Shown here piece by piece: positions 31,655-40,378 of a stretch of DNA of 54,277 nt. Position 1 is the first letter of the stretch; every line of letters starts with the position of its first letter. Origin of the DNA: an uncultured Clostridia bacterium (GTDB taxonomy: Bacteria > Bacillota > Clostridia > Oscillospirales > Ruminococcaceae); the NCBI GenBank assembly GCA_947624745.1, contig CANQLR010000016.1, positions 1 through 54,277 of the forward strand. Direction: 5' to 3'. The position numbers were made by a program, and so were the translations under genes. The notes under the pieces were generated by a model. That model made no database searches, had not been told where the DNA came from, and saw only the letters and a list, made by a program, of their open reading frames with translations.

Positions 31655-33226
31655 ATGAAATATTTAAAAAGGATAATTATTATGTTACTTTCAGCAGCAG
31701 TTATGACAGCATCGGCATCATGCGGCGCAAAGCCCCGCAGCTTAAGCTTTTCGGCGGAGGTCGCCGAGTCTCGGGACCTCGGTCTTTCGGTGGGGGATAA
31801 GCTCACAGAGGCATATAAGGGAATGGAGGAGAACAACCCCGTTTCCTCGGACATATTCTTTGCCGACCCCACCGCGGTAGAGTACGAGGGAAGGCTTTAT
31901 ATCTACGGAACGAACGACTCGCAGGAGTTTAACGCCAAGGGCGGCTACGGCTCGAACGGATACGGCTCCATAGGCACGCTCGTTTGCTACTCAACGGAGG
32001 ATATGTCAAATTTCCGCTATGAGGGAACGATCCCCGTCACCGAGATAGCGACATGGGCGGGCTGCTCGTGGGCACCGTCGATAGTCTCCCGCGAGGAGTC
32101 GGACGGAAAGACGCATTTCTATCTTTACTTTGCAAATTCGGGCGCGAACGTCGGCGTTCTGACCTCGACCTCGCCCGTGGGCCCTTGGAAGGACCCGGTC
32201 GGCGGGCCTCTCGTATATAACGAAATGCCGCAGCTTAAGGACGATCCCGTTTCATGGTGCTTCGACCCCGGAGCCTGCATCGACGACAACGGCGTGGGGT
32301 GGATAGCCATCGGCGGAGGCGACCCCGCTCACCCGGACGAAAACGGAATGAGGACCGGAAACTGCCGCCTTGCAAAGCTCGGCAAGGACATGATCTCAAT
32401 CGACGGCGACTTCTGCAAGGTGCCGACATACTTCCACTTCGAGGCGAATGAGCTCAACTTTATCGGCGGGAAGTACGTCCTGACCTACTGCTCGAACTAC
32501 GCCGACAGGAGCATGTTCCCGATAACCCTCGGCAAGGAACCGCAGACCTGCTCGATGTGCTATATGACCTCGGACGACCCCTTAAACCCCGACAGCTGGG
32601 TGTGGGGCGGAGAGTATCTCACCAACCCGAATCAGCACGGGTATCCCTTCTCGAACAACCACTCGCACCTGCAGAAGTTTAAGGACAAATATTACCTGCT
32701 CTACCAGAACGTCTCGCTTTTGGAGAATATGAACAAGCTTTCCGCGGCGGACGGGTTCCGCTCGATCGGGATAGACTACTGCGAGGTCGACGAGGAAAAC
32801 GCGGTGATAAGCCCGTCGAAGATGTCCGATGAGGGCGTTGAGCAGATCTCGAAGCCGGACGCCATGGCGATGCAGGAGGCCGAGACGGCGCATGTCGCGG
32901 CGGGCGTGACCTACTATTACAACGAGGACATAGCCTCGGTTATCGTCACCGGCATCGGAAACGGCGACTGGATAGGCCTGACCGACGTCGACTTCGGCGG
33001 CGGCGCGAACACCTTTGCCGCGCAGGTGAGGGGCAAGGGGATCGTCGAGATCCGCCTTGACAGCCTTGAATCGGAGGCGGTCGGCTCGGTGCAGTTCGAC
33101 ACCGGCGACGATTTCGCGGTCATCAAGGGCGCGCTCCCGAAAAATATCTCCGGCACGCACGATTTGTACCTTGTGTTCGGCGGAAGCTTCGCGTTCGATA
33201 AGTGGCAGTTCGCGTATGAGGAGTAA
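31655..33226 (+). CDS. GH43 family glycosidase lipoprotein with C-terminal CBM6-like domain
   Basis: 523 residues from ATG 31655 (AAAGGAG at 31640); the longer frame to 31532 crosses the promoter. The lipobox is ASASC at Cys23. The five-bladed propeller shows the GH43 carboxylates: an Asp in FFADPTAV, an Asp in WCFDPGACIDDNG, and the acid Glu in FHFEANELNF. From about residue 395 a beta-sandwich of the CBM6 type begins (WIGLTDVDFGGGANTFAAQV, SFAFDKWQF). It probably removes arabinose or xylose units from plant polysaccharide at the cell surface. It is monocistronic, with a terminator at 33250. Confidence 0.9.
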   Translation: MKYLKRIIIMLLSAAVMTASASCGAKPRSLSFSAEVAESRDLGLSVGDKLTEAYKGMEENNPVSSDIFFADPTAVEYEGRLYIYGTNDSQEFNAKGGYGSNGYGSIGTLVCYSTEDMSNFRYEGTIPVTEIATWAGCSWAPSIVSREESDGKTHFYLYFANSGANVGVLTSTSPVGPWKDPVGGPLVYNEMPQLKDDPVSWCFDPGACIDDNGVGWIAIGGGDPAHPDENGMRTGNCRLAKLGKDMISIDGDFCKVPTYFHFEANELNFIGGKYVLTYCSNYADRSMFPITLGKEPQTCSMCYMTSDDPLNPDSWVWGGEYLTNPNQHGYPFSNNHSHLQKFKDKYYLLYQNVSLLENMNKLSAADGFRSIGIDYCEVDEENAVISPSKMSDEGVEQISKPDAMAMQEAETAHVAAGVTYYYNEDIASVIVTGIGNGDWIGLTDVDFGGGANTFAAQVRGKGIVEIRLDSLESEAVGSVQFDTGDDFAVIKGALPKNISGTHDLYLVFGGSFAFDKWQFAYEE

Positions 33227-33249
33227 ATGTAAAACAATTTAAGCATTAG

Positions 33250-33273
33250 GCCGTCCGGAAGGGCGGCTTTTTT
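33250..33273 (+). terminator. Terminator of the GH43 gene
   Basis: GCCGTCC-GGAA-GGGCGGC (one G-T pair) followed by TTTTTT. Confidence 0.85.
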
Positions 33274-33315
33274 GCGGGGGGTGAGGGGGTTGGTTGTGGG
33301 TGGAGAGGGGCAGGG

Positions 33316-33535
33316 GGCGAAGCCCCAGCCGCTCGCGAAGCGAGCGGCTGTTCTGCCACGCTTGCGTGGCAGAACGTGAGCCGAAGGCTCACAGGGGCTT
33401 CGCCGCGCGGGGTCTGCACGGTTGGAGCGGTGAGGCAGGGGAGGGCGAAGCCCGAGGCGCCCGCGAAGCGGGCGCCAAAGGCCGCGCTCCGCGCGGCCTT
33501 TACGGCGGCAGCGGAGCTGCCGCCCGGGCTTCGCC
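33316..33535. repeat. Three-hairpin repeat, tandem pair, inverted (units 33316-33404 and 33444-33535)
   Basis: Unit 1 holds AGCCGCTCGC (loop GAA), GTTCTGCCACGC (loop TT) and GTGAGCC (loop GAA), the mirror of the unit at 22290. Unit 2 has arms GGCGAAGCCCG/CGGGCTTCGCC around GGCGCCCGC, AGGCCGCGC and GGCGGCAGC stems. The spacer and the downstream flank carry the reversed GCGGTGAGGCAG motif. Confidence 0.88.
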
Positions 33536-33604
33536 GCGCGGGGTCTGCGCGTTTGCTGCGGTGAGGCAGTATGCGCTGGAGCGAACCAGTCGCTACGGCG
33601 GGGT

Positions 33605-33655
33605 CGCTGCGCAACGGAAACTAAGGTACGAGTCAGAAGTCGATTGGCCGTTGCG
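33605..33655. repeat. GCAACG...CGTTGC repeat, reversed partial copy
   Basis: CGCTGCGCAACGG, ACTAAGGTACGAGTCAGAAG and TCGATTGGCCGTTGCG match, in reverse, the segment at 11046-11100 and 16430-16484. Confidence 0.75.
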
Positions 33656-33689
33656 CTCCCCTCCCCACCGGGGAGGGGCAGGGGAGGGG

Positions 33690-33732
33690 GCTTGAGATAA
33701 CATGAGCTCGCTCGCGAGCGAATACCTTATGA
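33690..33732. repeat. AAGGTATTCGCT repeat, reversed, diverged copy
   Basis: Reversed AAGGTATTCGCTCGCGAGCG and GAGCTCATGTTATCTCAAGC; compare 15994-16028 and 18886-18932. The stretch 33,274-34,080 contains only repeats. Confidence 0.65.
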
Positions 33733-33892
33733 CAGCAAATGCAGGGCTATAGCGAAACCGGAAAAGGGGCAGGGAGCAAAGGCGAAGCCCTAATCGCGCC
33801 ATTCGGCGCGATTCCCGCCGATGTACTGCTTTCAGACCTTTGCAAATGCCGTATTTCCTGCATTTCTTAAAGACAATACTGATCTTTCCGTC

Positions 33893-33932
33893 GGCGGACA
33901 ACATTCGCTTCGCGAATGTTGGGGCTTCGCCC
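33893..33932. repeat. ACATTCG hairpin repeat, copy 3
   Basis: GGCGGACA, ACATTCGC-TTC-GCGAATGT, TGGGGCTTCGCCCC. Confidence 0.75.
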
Positions 33933-33955
33933 CCCGCATTCAGCTCGCACCCCGC

Positions 33956-34050
33956 GGCGAAGCCCCGGTACGCCTGCTTCGCAGGCGTACCGCCATCCGC
34001 GCAAGCGCGTCCGGCGCGGCGGCAGCTCCGCTGCCGCCCGGGGCTTCGCC
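33956..34050. repeat. Three-hairpin repeat, single unit next to the ruvC promoter
   Basis: GGCGAAGCCCC (33956-33966) and GGGGCTTCGCC (34040-34050) enclose GGTACGCCTGC (loop TTC), an imperfect CGCGC stem (loop AA) and GGCGGCAGC (loop TCC). It ends 30 bases before the ruvC -35. Confidence 0.85.
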
Positions 34051-34080
34051 CTGCACCCCCCTCTTTTCTTCCCCAAGGTC

Positions 34081-34109
34081 TTGATTATTACAAAAAAGTG
34101 TGCTATAAT
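34081..34109 (+). promoter_or_regulatory. Promoter TTGATT-17-TATAAT of the ruvCAB operon
   Basis: TTGATT 34081-34086 and TATAAT 34104-34109 with TG one base before the -10; spacer 17 bp. Confidence 0.85.
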
Positions 34110-34133
34110 ATAGTGATTATATTGGAGGAGTGT

Positions 34134-34688
34134 GTGATATTGCGGATATTGGGGATCGACCCGGGGTATGCGACCGTCGGGTTCGGGATACTTGATTACG
34201 ACGGCAGGTGCTTTTCCGTCATCACGTTCGGGGCGATTACCACCGCTCCCGAGAACGATTTTCCCGAGAGGCTCATGACCATTCACCGCGACATGAGCGA
34301 CCTCATCGGGATCTATTCGCCCGAGGCGATGTCGGTCGAGAAGCTGTTTTTCAACACGAACCACACCACCGCCATCGACGTGGCGCAGGCAAGGGGAGTC
34401 ATACTTCTGGCGGCGCAGCAGCTCGGCCTGAAAATTTACGAATACACCCCGCTCCAGGTCAAGGGCTCGGTCGTGGGCTACGGGAGGGCCGAAAAGCGGC
34501 AGGTCCAGGAGATGGTCCGCACCATCTTAAATCTTAAGGAGGTCCCGAAGCCTGATGACACCGCCGACGCGCTCGCCCTCGCGATAACCCACGGGCACTA
34601 TTCCGGCTCGGGGATTTTCGAGGAATACTCCCGCACGGCATACCGCAGCGGCGACTATCAGAAGTACAGAAACGGGCCGAAGGGCTGA
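34134..34688 (+). CDS. ruvC: Holliday junction endonuclease RuvC
   Basis: 184 residues. The acidic metal residues are seen in ILGIDPG (residues 6-12), VEKLFF and PDDTADALALAI. The start is GTG 34134, five bases after GGAGG; TTG 34140 is an alternative. The frame extends upstream into repeats, but that part lies before the promoter. RuvC dimers cut four-way junctions after RuvAB branch migration. ruvA follows after 23 bp. Confidence 0.95.
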   Translation: MILRILGIDPGYATVGFGILDYDGRCFSVITFGAITTAPENDFPERLMTIHRDMSDLIGIYSPEAMSVEKLFFNTNHTTAIDVAQARGVILLAAQQLGLKIYEYTPLQVKGSVVGYGRAEKRQVQEMVRTILNLKEVPKPDDTADALALAITHGHYSGSGIFEEYSRTAYRSGDYQKYRNGPKG

Positions 34689-34711
34689 CATAAACGCTTA
34701 AGGAGATTAAC

Positions 34712-35320
34712 ATGATATACAGTCTGACAGGAAAACTTGTGAAGATCACCCCCGAGCTTGCCGTCGTGAACGTCGGCGGGGTGGGGTACGGCTGCAAGAC
34801 CACCGCCACCACCGCGGGGCAGCTCGCCGGAAAGGACACAGTCACCCTTTATACATACCTTGCCGTGCGTGAGGACGCGATCGAGCTCTTCGGGTTCGCC
34901 GACGAGGCCGAGCTCGAATGCTTCCGCCTTTTAACGACGGTGAGCGGCGTCGGCTCGAAATACGCGCTCGCGATACTTTCAAGCTTAACGCCCGACCGGG
35001 TTGCGCTGGCCATTGCCTCGCAGGACGTCAAGGAGTTCACGAAGATAAAGGGCGTCGGGGCGAAGATCGCGCAGAGAATAGTTATGGAGCTTAAGGATAA
35101 GATAGCGGGGGACTACTCCTATCTTTCCTCGCAGGCGGCGGATATTTCGGGAATCGCAAGCCCGTCCTCCAACGTTTCGGACGCTTTGCAGGCGCTTGTG
35201 ATGCTCGGCTACTCGCAGACCGACGCGGCGGCCTGCCTTTCAAAGCTTGACGGAAGCCTCGGGGCGGACGAACTGATCAAAAAAGCTCTTCGTGAGCTTT
35301 CGGGAAGAAAATTCGAGTGA
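34712..35320 (+). CDS. ruvA: Holliday junction DNA helicase subunit RuvA
   Basis: 202 residues. Domain I is an OB-fold (MIYSLTGKLVKITPELAVVN). Helix-hairpin-helix motifs follow (LLTTVSGVGSKYALAIL and FTKIKGVGAKIAQRIV), with domain III at the C-terminus (ALVMLGYSQTDAAACL), which binds RuvB. AAGGAGA precedes the ATG. RuvA tetramers hold the four-way junction open and load RuvB. Confidence 0.96.
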   Translation: MIYSLTGKLVKITPELAVVNVGGVGYGCKTTATTAGQLAGKDTVTLYTYLAVREDAIELFGFADEAELECFRLLTTVSGVGSKYALAILSSLTPDRVALAIASQDVKEFTKIKGVGAKIAQRIVMELKDKIAGDYSYLSSQAADISGIASPSSNVSDALQALVMLGYSQTDAAACLSKLDGSLGADELIKKALRELSGRKFE

Positions 35321-35330
35321 GGTGATATAA

Positions 35331-36392
35331 GTGATCGAGACAGGCGAATTTGATTTTGAAAACAGGATAGTCGCGCCGCAGGTCATCAAAGACGACGACG
35401 GCGACCTTGACTACTCGCTTCGGCCGAAAACCCTTTCGGAATACATCGGTCAGGACAAGGTCAAGGAGAACATGAGAATTTATATCGAGGCCGCGAAAAA
35501 GCGCGGGGAGGCGCTCGACCACGTTCTGCTCTACGGGCCTCCGGGGCTCGGAAAGACCACCCTTTCAAACATTATCGCGCACGAAATGGGGGTAAATATC
35601 CGGGTGACTTCCGGCCCCGCGATCGAAAAGACGGGCGACCTTGCGGCGCTCCTGACGAGCCTTCAGGCGGGCGACGTGCTCTTTATCGACGAGATCCACC
35701 GCCTAAGCCGCGCCATCGAGGAGATCTTATACCCCGCGCTTGAGGATTTCGCGATAGATTTCGTCATCGGAAACGGCCCGGCGGCGCGCTCGATAAGAAT
35801 TGATTTGCAAAGGTTCACCCTGATAGGCGCGACCACCCGCTCGGGGCAGCTCTCGGCGCCTTTGCGCGACAGGTTCGGGATAATCCAGAGGCTCGAACTC
35901 TACTCGCCCGAAGATTTGACCGAGATAATCACCCGTTCGGCGGCGATATTGGGAGTCGCGATAGACAGGGAGGCCGCGGTCGAGATGGCCTCGCGGAGCA
36001 GGGGAACCCCGAGGATCGCGAACAGATTCTTGAAGCGCGTCCGCGACTACGCCGACGTGATGTCGGACGGGCGGATAACGAAGGATATCGCGAAGATCGC
36101 GCTCGATCGAATGGAGGTCGACCCGTTGGGGCTCGATTCTCTCGACAAGAGAATGTTAAGCATGATAATTAACGGCTACGGCGGAGGGCCGGTCGGGCTC
36201 GAAACGCTTGCCTCGGCGATAGGCGAGGAGGCTGTCACGCTTGAGGACGTTTGCGAACCGTTTTTGATGCAGCTCGGCTTTTTGGCGAGGACGCCGAGGG
36301 GCAGATGCGCGACCGACCTCGCTTACCGGCACCTCGGCATAAAAAAGCCGTCGGACGGAAACGGCGCGCAGACCACCCTTTTTGACAAATAA
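35331..36392 (+). CDS. ruvB: Holliday junction DNA helicase ATPase RuvB
   Basis: 353 residues from GTG 35331 (GAGGTGA upstream, ten bases after ruvA). Walker A is GPPGLGKTT, Walker B is LFIDEIHRL, sensor 1 is GATTRSG, the arginine finger lies in LRDRFGI, and the winged-helix end includes [13 protein letters not shown] and [15 protein letters not shown]. The hexamer pumps DNA through the RuvA complex. The operon order ruvC-ruvA-ruvB is complete. Confidence 0.97.
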   Translation: MIETGEFDFENRIVAPQVIKDDDGDLDYSLRPKTLSEYIGQDKVKENMRIYIEAAKKRGEALDHVLLYGPPGLGKTTLSNIIAHEMGVNIRVTSGPAIEKTGDLAALLTSLQAGDVLFIDEIHRLSRAIEEILYPALEDFAIDFVIGNGPAARSIRIDLQRFTLIGATTRSGQLSAPLRDRFGIIQRLELYSPEDLTEIITRSAAILGVAIDREAAVEMASRSRGTPRIANRFLKRVRDYADVMSDGRITKDIAKIALDRMEVDPLGLDSLDKRMLSMIINGYGGGPVGLETLASAIGEEAVTLEDVCEPFLMQLGFLARTPRGRCATDLAYRHLGIKKPSDGNGAQTTLFDK

Positions 36393-36409
36393 TTTACGGA
36401 GATGAGGCT

Positions 36410-37789
36410 ATGTCTTTGAATGTTTTCAACCCCGACGGGGCGAGCGGGAGAGCGGTAACCGAGCTTTCCTGCGAGATGATGCTTAAAATGGGCCGCGCGG
36501 CCGCGCTGATACTTTCAAACAGGCTCGCAAAGAAGCCTACGGTGCTCATAGGCCGCGATACGAGGCTTTCGGGGGAGATATTCTCTGCGGCGTTCGCGGC
36601 GGGGTTCTGCTCGGCGGGCGGCGACGCGAGGATACTCGGGGTCATACCCTCGGCGGGGACGGCAAGACTCGTGAGAAAATACGGGGCGGACGCCGGGGTG
36701 ATGATCTCGGCGGCGCACAACTCCTTTGAATTCAACGGGGTCAGCTTCTTCGGAAGCGACGGCAGGGCGGCAAAGGCCGAGGTTCTCGGCGAAATAGCGC
36801 GGCTCTGCGCCTCGGACAGCGCCGAGACCCTCTGCAAGGGCGGAGAGGACATCGGGCGGATAATCAACGAAAAAAACGCCGAGTGGGACTATGTGAGGGC
36901 GCTCATCAAGTCGATCGACGGAGACCTCGTGAGAATGAGGGTCGTGGTCGACTGCGCGAACGGCGCTGCGTTCTCGGCGGCGGAAAAATTCTTCCGGGGG
37001 ATAGGCGCGGGGGTCACCGCGATAAACAATACCCCCGACGGGAAAAACATCAACCTCGGCTGCGGGACCGAAAACACCGATGCCCTTATAAAGGCGGTCG
37101 CCGCGAACCGCGCCCACGCGGGAATTGCGCTTGACGGCGACGGCGGGCGGTGCATAATGTGCGACGAGCGGGGGAATATCCTCGGCGGGGACGCCATCAC
37201 CGCGATTTTGGCGCTTGACATGAAGCGCGAGCAGAGGCTCAAGGCGAACACCTGCGTGGTCTCGCAGACGACTAACCTCGGCTTTTTCAGGTGGGCGAAG
37301 GAAAACGGCATCGTCGTTTCGCAGGCACCGGAGGTCGGGCTTCGATACATCATGGAGAGAATGGAGACGGGGGACTATAACCTCGGCGGGTCGGCCTCGG
37401 GGCATATAGTTTTGGGGGATATGTCGACTACGGCGGACGGGCTTTTAGCCTCGGCGAAGGTGCTGGAGGTCATGGCCAAGACCGGGAAGAAGCTGAGCGA
37501 GCTTGCGGCGCCGTATAAGCCGTATCCGCGCTTTACCGTCAACATTCCGCTTCGGCCGGAATACCGCAGGCGCTGGCAGGACGTCCCGGCGCTCAAGGAG
37601 ATGATAGATTTCTGCTCCTCGAAGCTCGAGGGCGAGGGCAGGGTGTACGTCAGGGAATCCTCGACCTCGCCGATACTCCGCATTTACGCCGAGGGGCGCG
37701 AGGAGGAGGTCGTCTGGCAGTACGCGCAGGCGATAGCCAAGACCGCTTCGGACTATGTCGGAACGGAGGAAAGCGATGCGAACGGCTGA
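36410..37789 (+). CDS. Phosphohexomutase (GlmM/PGM) family protein lacking key catalytic residues
   Basis: 459 residues with the four-domain alpha-D-phosphohexomutase layout, but each signature is changed. The active-site loop TASHNP reads SAAHNS, so the phosphoserine is Ala102. The metal loop DGDADR is DGDGGR (residues 242-247), losing the third Asp. The sugar loop EQSGH is SASGH (Ser328 for Glu). The N-terminal GTDGVRG is NPDGASG. The phosphate-binding end RESSTSPILR keeps Arg, Ser, Thr and Pro. The frame is intact over its whole length, so it is not a recent relic. It begins 17 bases after ruvB and overlaps the next gene by 14 bp. It is probably a pseudoenzyme; the role is unknown. Confidence 0.8.
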   Translation: MSLNVFNPDGASGRAVTELSCEMMLKMGRAAALILSNRLAKKPTVLIGRDTRLSGEIFSAAFAAGFCSAGGDARILGVIPSAGTARLVRKYGADAGVMISAAHNSFEFNGVSFFGSDGRAAKAEVLGEIARLCASDSAETLCKGGEDIGRIINEKNAEWDYVRALIKSIDGDLVRMRVVVDCANGAAFSAAEKFFRGIGAGVTAINNTPDGKNINLGCGTENTDALIKAVAANRAHAGIALDGDGGRCIMCDERGNILGGDAITAILALDMKREQRLKANTCVVSQTTNLGFFRWAKENGIVVSQAPEVGLRYIMERMETGDYNLGGSASGHIVLGDMSTTADGLLASAKVLEVMAKTGKKLSELAAPYKPYPRFTVNIPLRPEYRRRWQDVPALKEMIDFCSSKLEGEGRVYVRESSTSPILRIYAEGREEEVVWQYAQAIAKTASDYVGTEESDANG

Positions 37790-38639
37790 ATGGCGGGGCG
37801 ATTACCGCCTGATAGACTGCTCGGAGGGGATGAGGCTCGAAAAATGGGCGGATTACACCCTTTCCCGCCCCGACCCGCAGATAATCTGGAAAACGCCGAG
37901 GGATAACCCTCTCTGGCAAAGCTGCGACGCCGTCTATCACCGCTCGGAAAGGGGCGGAGGGAGCTGGGAGTTCCGCAAAAAGCTCCCCGAGAGCTGGAAG
38001 ATATCATATAACGGGCTTAAGTTTATCATACGCCCTACGGGGTTCAAGCACACCGGGCTCTTCCCGGAGCAGGCGGTGAACTGGGACCTGCAGCAAAAGC
38101 TCATAAAGGGCGCGGGGCGGAGCGTCAGCGTTCTGAACCTCTTTGCCTACACAGGCGGGGCGACACTTGCTTGCGCGAGCGCGGGGGCTTCGGTCTGCCA
38201 CGTCGACGCCTCAAAGGGAATGGTCCAGTGGGCGAGGGACAACGCCGCCGCCTCAGGGCTTTCGGATAAGCCGATAAGGTGGATAGTCGACGACTGCCTC
38301 AAATTCGTCGAGCGCGAGATCAGGCGCGGAAGAAAGTACGACGCCATAATCATGGACCCGCCGAGCTACGGCAGGGGCCCGTCGGGAGAGGTCTGGAAGC
38401 TTGAGGACTCGGTCTATGACCTACTTAAGACCTGCACCGAGCTTTTAAGCCCGGAGCCGCTGTTTTTCATGCTGAACAGCTATACCGCGGGGCTTTCGCC
38501 GTCGGTGATGAGCTATATGCTCGGCGCGCTGATTCTGCCTCGGTTCGGGGGCAGGGTCGAGGCGGACGAGATCGGCCTTACTGTCGAGGAAAAGAAGATG
38601 AGCCTTCCCGCAGGGTCGACCGCCATCTGGCAAAGATAA
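37776..38639 (+). CDS. SAM-dependent methyltransferase, RlmI/RlmK-like
   Basis: 287 residues from ATG 37776, preceded by CGGAGG; an ATG at 37755 lies ahead of that site. Motif I is LNLFAYTGGATLACASAGA, the acidic residue binding the ribose is in CHVDASKGMVQWARDNA, and motif IV is MDPPSYGRG, as in 23S rRNA cytosine-5 and guanosine methyltransferases of the RlmI/RlmK group. The N-terminal PUA domain of RlmI is not seen. It lies in the ruvB-to-truA run of genes. The exact RNA target is not visible. Confidence 0.85.
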   Translation: MRTAEWRGDYRLIDCSEGMRLEKWADYTLSRPDPQIIWKTPRDNPLWQSCDAVYHRSERGGGSWEFRKKLPESWKISYNGLKFIIRPTGFKHTGLFPEQAVNWDLQQKLIKGAGRSVSVLNLFAYTGGATLACASAGASVCHVDASKGMVQWARDNAAASGLSDKPIRWIVDDCLKFVEREIRRGRKYDAIIMDPPSYGRGPSGEVWKLEDSVYDLLKTCTELLSPEPLFFMLNSYTAGLSPSVMSYMLGALILPRFGGRVEADEIGLTVEEKKMSLPAGSTAIWQR

Positions 38640-38648
38640 AGGAGAAAA

Positions 38649-39506
38649 ATGGATAAATTCATCGAGATAAAGGACGTGAGCTTCAGCTACGTCAACGAAT
38701 ACGAGGAGCCGCCGGTAAAAAACACCGTTTTGAGCGGGGTCTCGCTTGAGATCGGCAGGGGAGAGTTTGTCGCGGTTCTCGGCCACAACGGCTCGGGGAA
38801 ATCTACCCTTGCGAAGCTTCTTAACGCGATAAATCTTCCCGAAACGGGAGACATTATAATAGAGGGCATGAACACCCGCGACGAGGAGCGGCTCTACGAC
38901 ATAAGAAAGACGGTCGGAATGGTATTTCAGAACCCCGACAACCAGATAGTCGCGACGGTCGTCGAGGAGGACGTGGCGTTCGCGCTCGAAAATATCGGCG
39001 TGGAGCCTGATGAGATCCGCCGCAGGGTCGACGAAGCCCTGAAAGAAGTCGGAATGTATGATTACCGCGAGCACGCGCCGCACAAGCTCTCGGGCGGACA
39101 GAAGCAGAGGGTAGCGATCGCCGGGGTCTTGGCGATGCAGCCCAAGTGCATAGTCATGGACGAGCCGACCGCGATGCTCGACCCCATAGGCCGGCGGGAG
39201 ATAATGGATACGATTAAAGAGCTCAACGCCGAAGGGGTCACGATAATACTCATCACCCATTATATGGAGGAGGCCGCGCAGGCCGGGCGGGTCGTCGTCA
39301 TGGACAGCGGCAGGATACTTTTGGACGGCAGACCGAAGGAGGTCTTTCGGCAGGCGGAGCTTTTGAAGTCGGTCGGACTGGACGTTCCGGACGTCACGGA
39401 CCTCACGCATATGCTCATCAAAGAGGGTATTGATCTGCCCGACGACATAATCACCGAGGACGAGTGCGTCGAGAAACTTTACGCGCTTTTAAAGAAAGGC
39501 GGATAG
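38649..39506 (+). CDS. ecfA1: Energy-coupling factor transporter ATPase EcfA1
   Basis: 285 residues. Walker A is GHNGSGKST, the Q-loop is [24 protein letters not shown] (typical of EcfA), the signature is [13 protein letters not shown], Walker B is [12 protein letters not shown], and the switch His is in LITHYMEEA. It pairs with EcfA2 and EcfT to drive several substrate-binding S components, such as ThiT at 21115. AAAGGAG precedes the ATG. The next ATPase begins two bases after the stop. Confidence 0.95.
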   Translation: MDKFIEIKDVSFSYVNEYEEPPVKNTVLSGVSLEIGRGEFVAVLGHNGSGKSTLAKLLNAINLPETGDIIIEGMNTRDEERLYDIRKTVGMVFQNPDNQIVATVVEEDVAFALENIGVEPDEIRRRVDEALKEVGMYDYREHAPHKLSGGQKQRVAIAGVLAMQPKCIVMDEPTAMLDPIGRREIMDTIKELNAEGVTIILITHYMEEAAQAGRVVVMDSGRILLDGRPKEVFRQAELLKSVGLDVPDVTDLTHMLIKEGIDLPDDIITEDECVEKLYALLKKGG

Positions 39507-39508
39507 CT

Positions 39509-40378
39509 TTGGGAATCATCAGAACAGAGGGGCTGACCTATATTTACGGCGAGGGAACGCCCTTTCGCAAGGTCGCGGTAAATAACGTCGACCTCGATAT
39601 AGACGAGGGAGAGATAGTCGGCATCATCGGGCACACAGGCTCGGGGAAATCGACCCTTATACAGCACTTCAACGGGCTTTTAAGGCCGACCTCGGGGAAG
39701 GTTTTCATCGACGGCGAGGAGCTTTTTGCCGACAAGTCGCGCCTAAAGGACATTCGCTTCAAGGTCGGGCTGGTGTTTCAGTACCCCGAATACCAGCTCT
39801 TTGAGGAGACGGTCTATAAGGATATCGCCTTCGGGCCGAAAAACATGGGGCTTTCAGAGGACGAGATCGACCGCAGGATAAAGGAGACCGCAAGGCTCGT
39901 CGGGCTTAAGCCGGAGCTTTTGGATAAATCCCCGTTCGAGCTTTCGGGCGGACAGAAAAGGCGGGCCGCCATCGCGGGGGTCATGGCAATGGAGCCGAAG
40001 GTTCTGATACTTGACGAGCCGACGGCGGGCCTCGACCCGAGGGGGCGGGACAGAATACTCGGCCTTATAAAGGACTATCACCGCGAAAAGGGAACGACGA
40101 TACTTTTAGTTTCCCACTCGATGGAGGACGTCGCGAAGACGGTGTCGAAGATACTTGTCATGAACGACGCGGAGGTGTTTATGTACTCCGACCGTTCGAG
40201 CGTTTTCGCGCATTCGGAGGAGCTCATGAAGATGGGGCTCACGGTGCCGCAGGTCACGAGAGTTTTCGATCGGCTTCGCGCCATGGGTGTGGAATTTTCC
40301 GACGAGGTGTTCAGTCTTGATTACGCCAAGGACCTTGTTTTAAGGCTCTTGGAAGAGAAAAGGAGTGGGAAGAATTGA
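39509..40378 (+). CDS. ecfA2: Energy-coupling factor transporter ATPase EcfA2
   Basis: 289 residues from TTG 39509, with AAAGGCGG about eight bases before; the frame is open farther upstream only within ecfA1. Walker A is GHTGSGKST, the Q-loop is VFQYPEYQLFEETVYKDIAFGP, the signature is LSGGQKRRAAIAG, and Walker B is VLILDEPTAGLD. It forms the heterodimer with EcfA1. Its TGA overlaps the TTG start of ecfT. Confidence 0.95.
   Translation: MGIIRTEGLTYIYGEGTPFRKVAVNNVDLDIDEGEIVGIIGHTGSGKSTLIQHFNGLLRPTSGKVFIDGEELFADKSRLKDIRFKVGLVFQYPEYQLFEETVYKDIAFGPKNMGLSEDEIDRRIKETARLVGLKPELLDKSPFELSGGQKRRAAIAGVMAMEPKVLILDEPTAGLDPRGRDRILGLIKDYHREKGTTILLVSHSMEDVAKTVSKILVMNDAEVFMYSDRSSVFAHSEELMKMGLTVPQVTRVFDRLRAMGVEFSDEVFSLDYAKDLVLRLLEEKRSGKN

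Noticed and set aside
36515-37405. Long minus-strand frame opposite the phosphohexomutase-like gene
   Set aside because: Shadow of a well-conserved gene on the other strand, no ribosome binding site.
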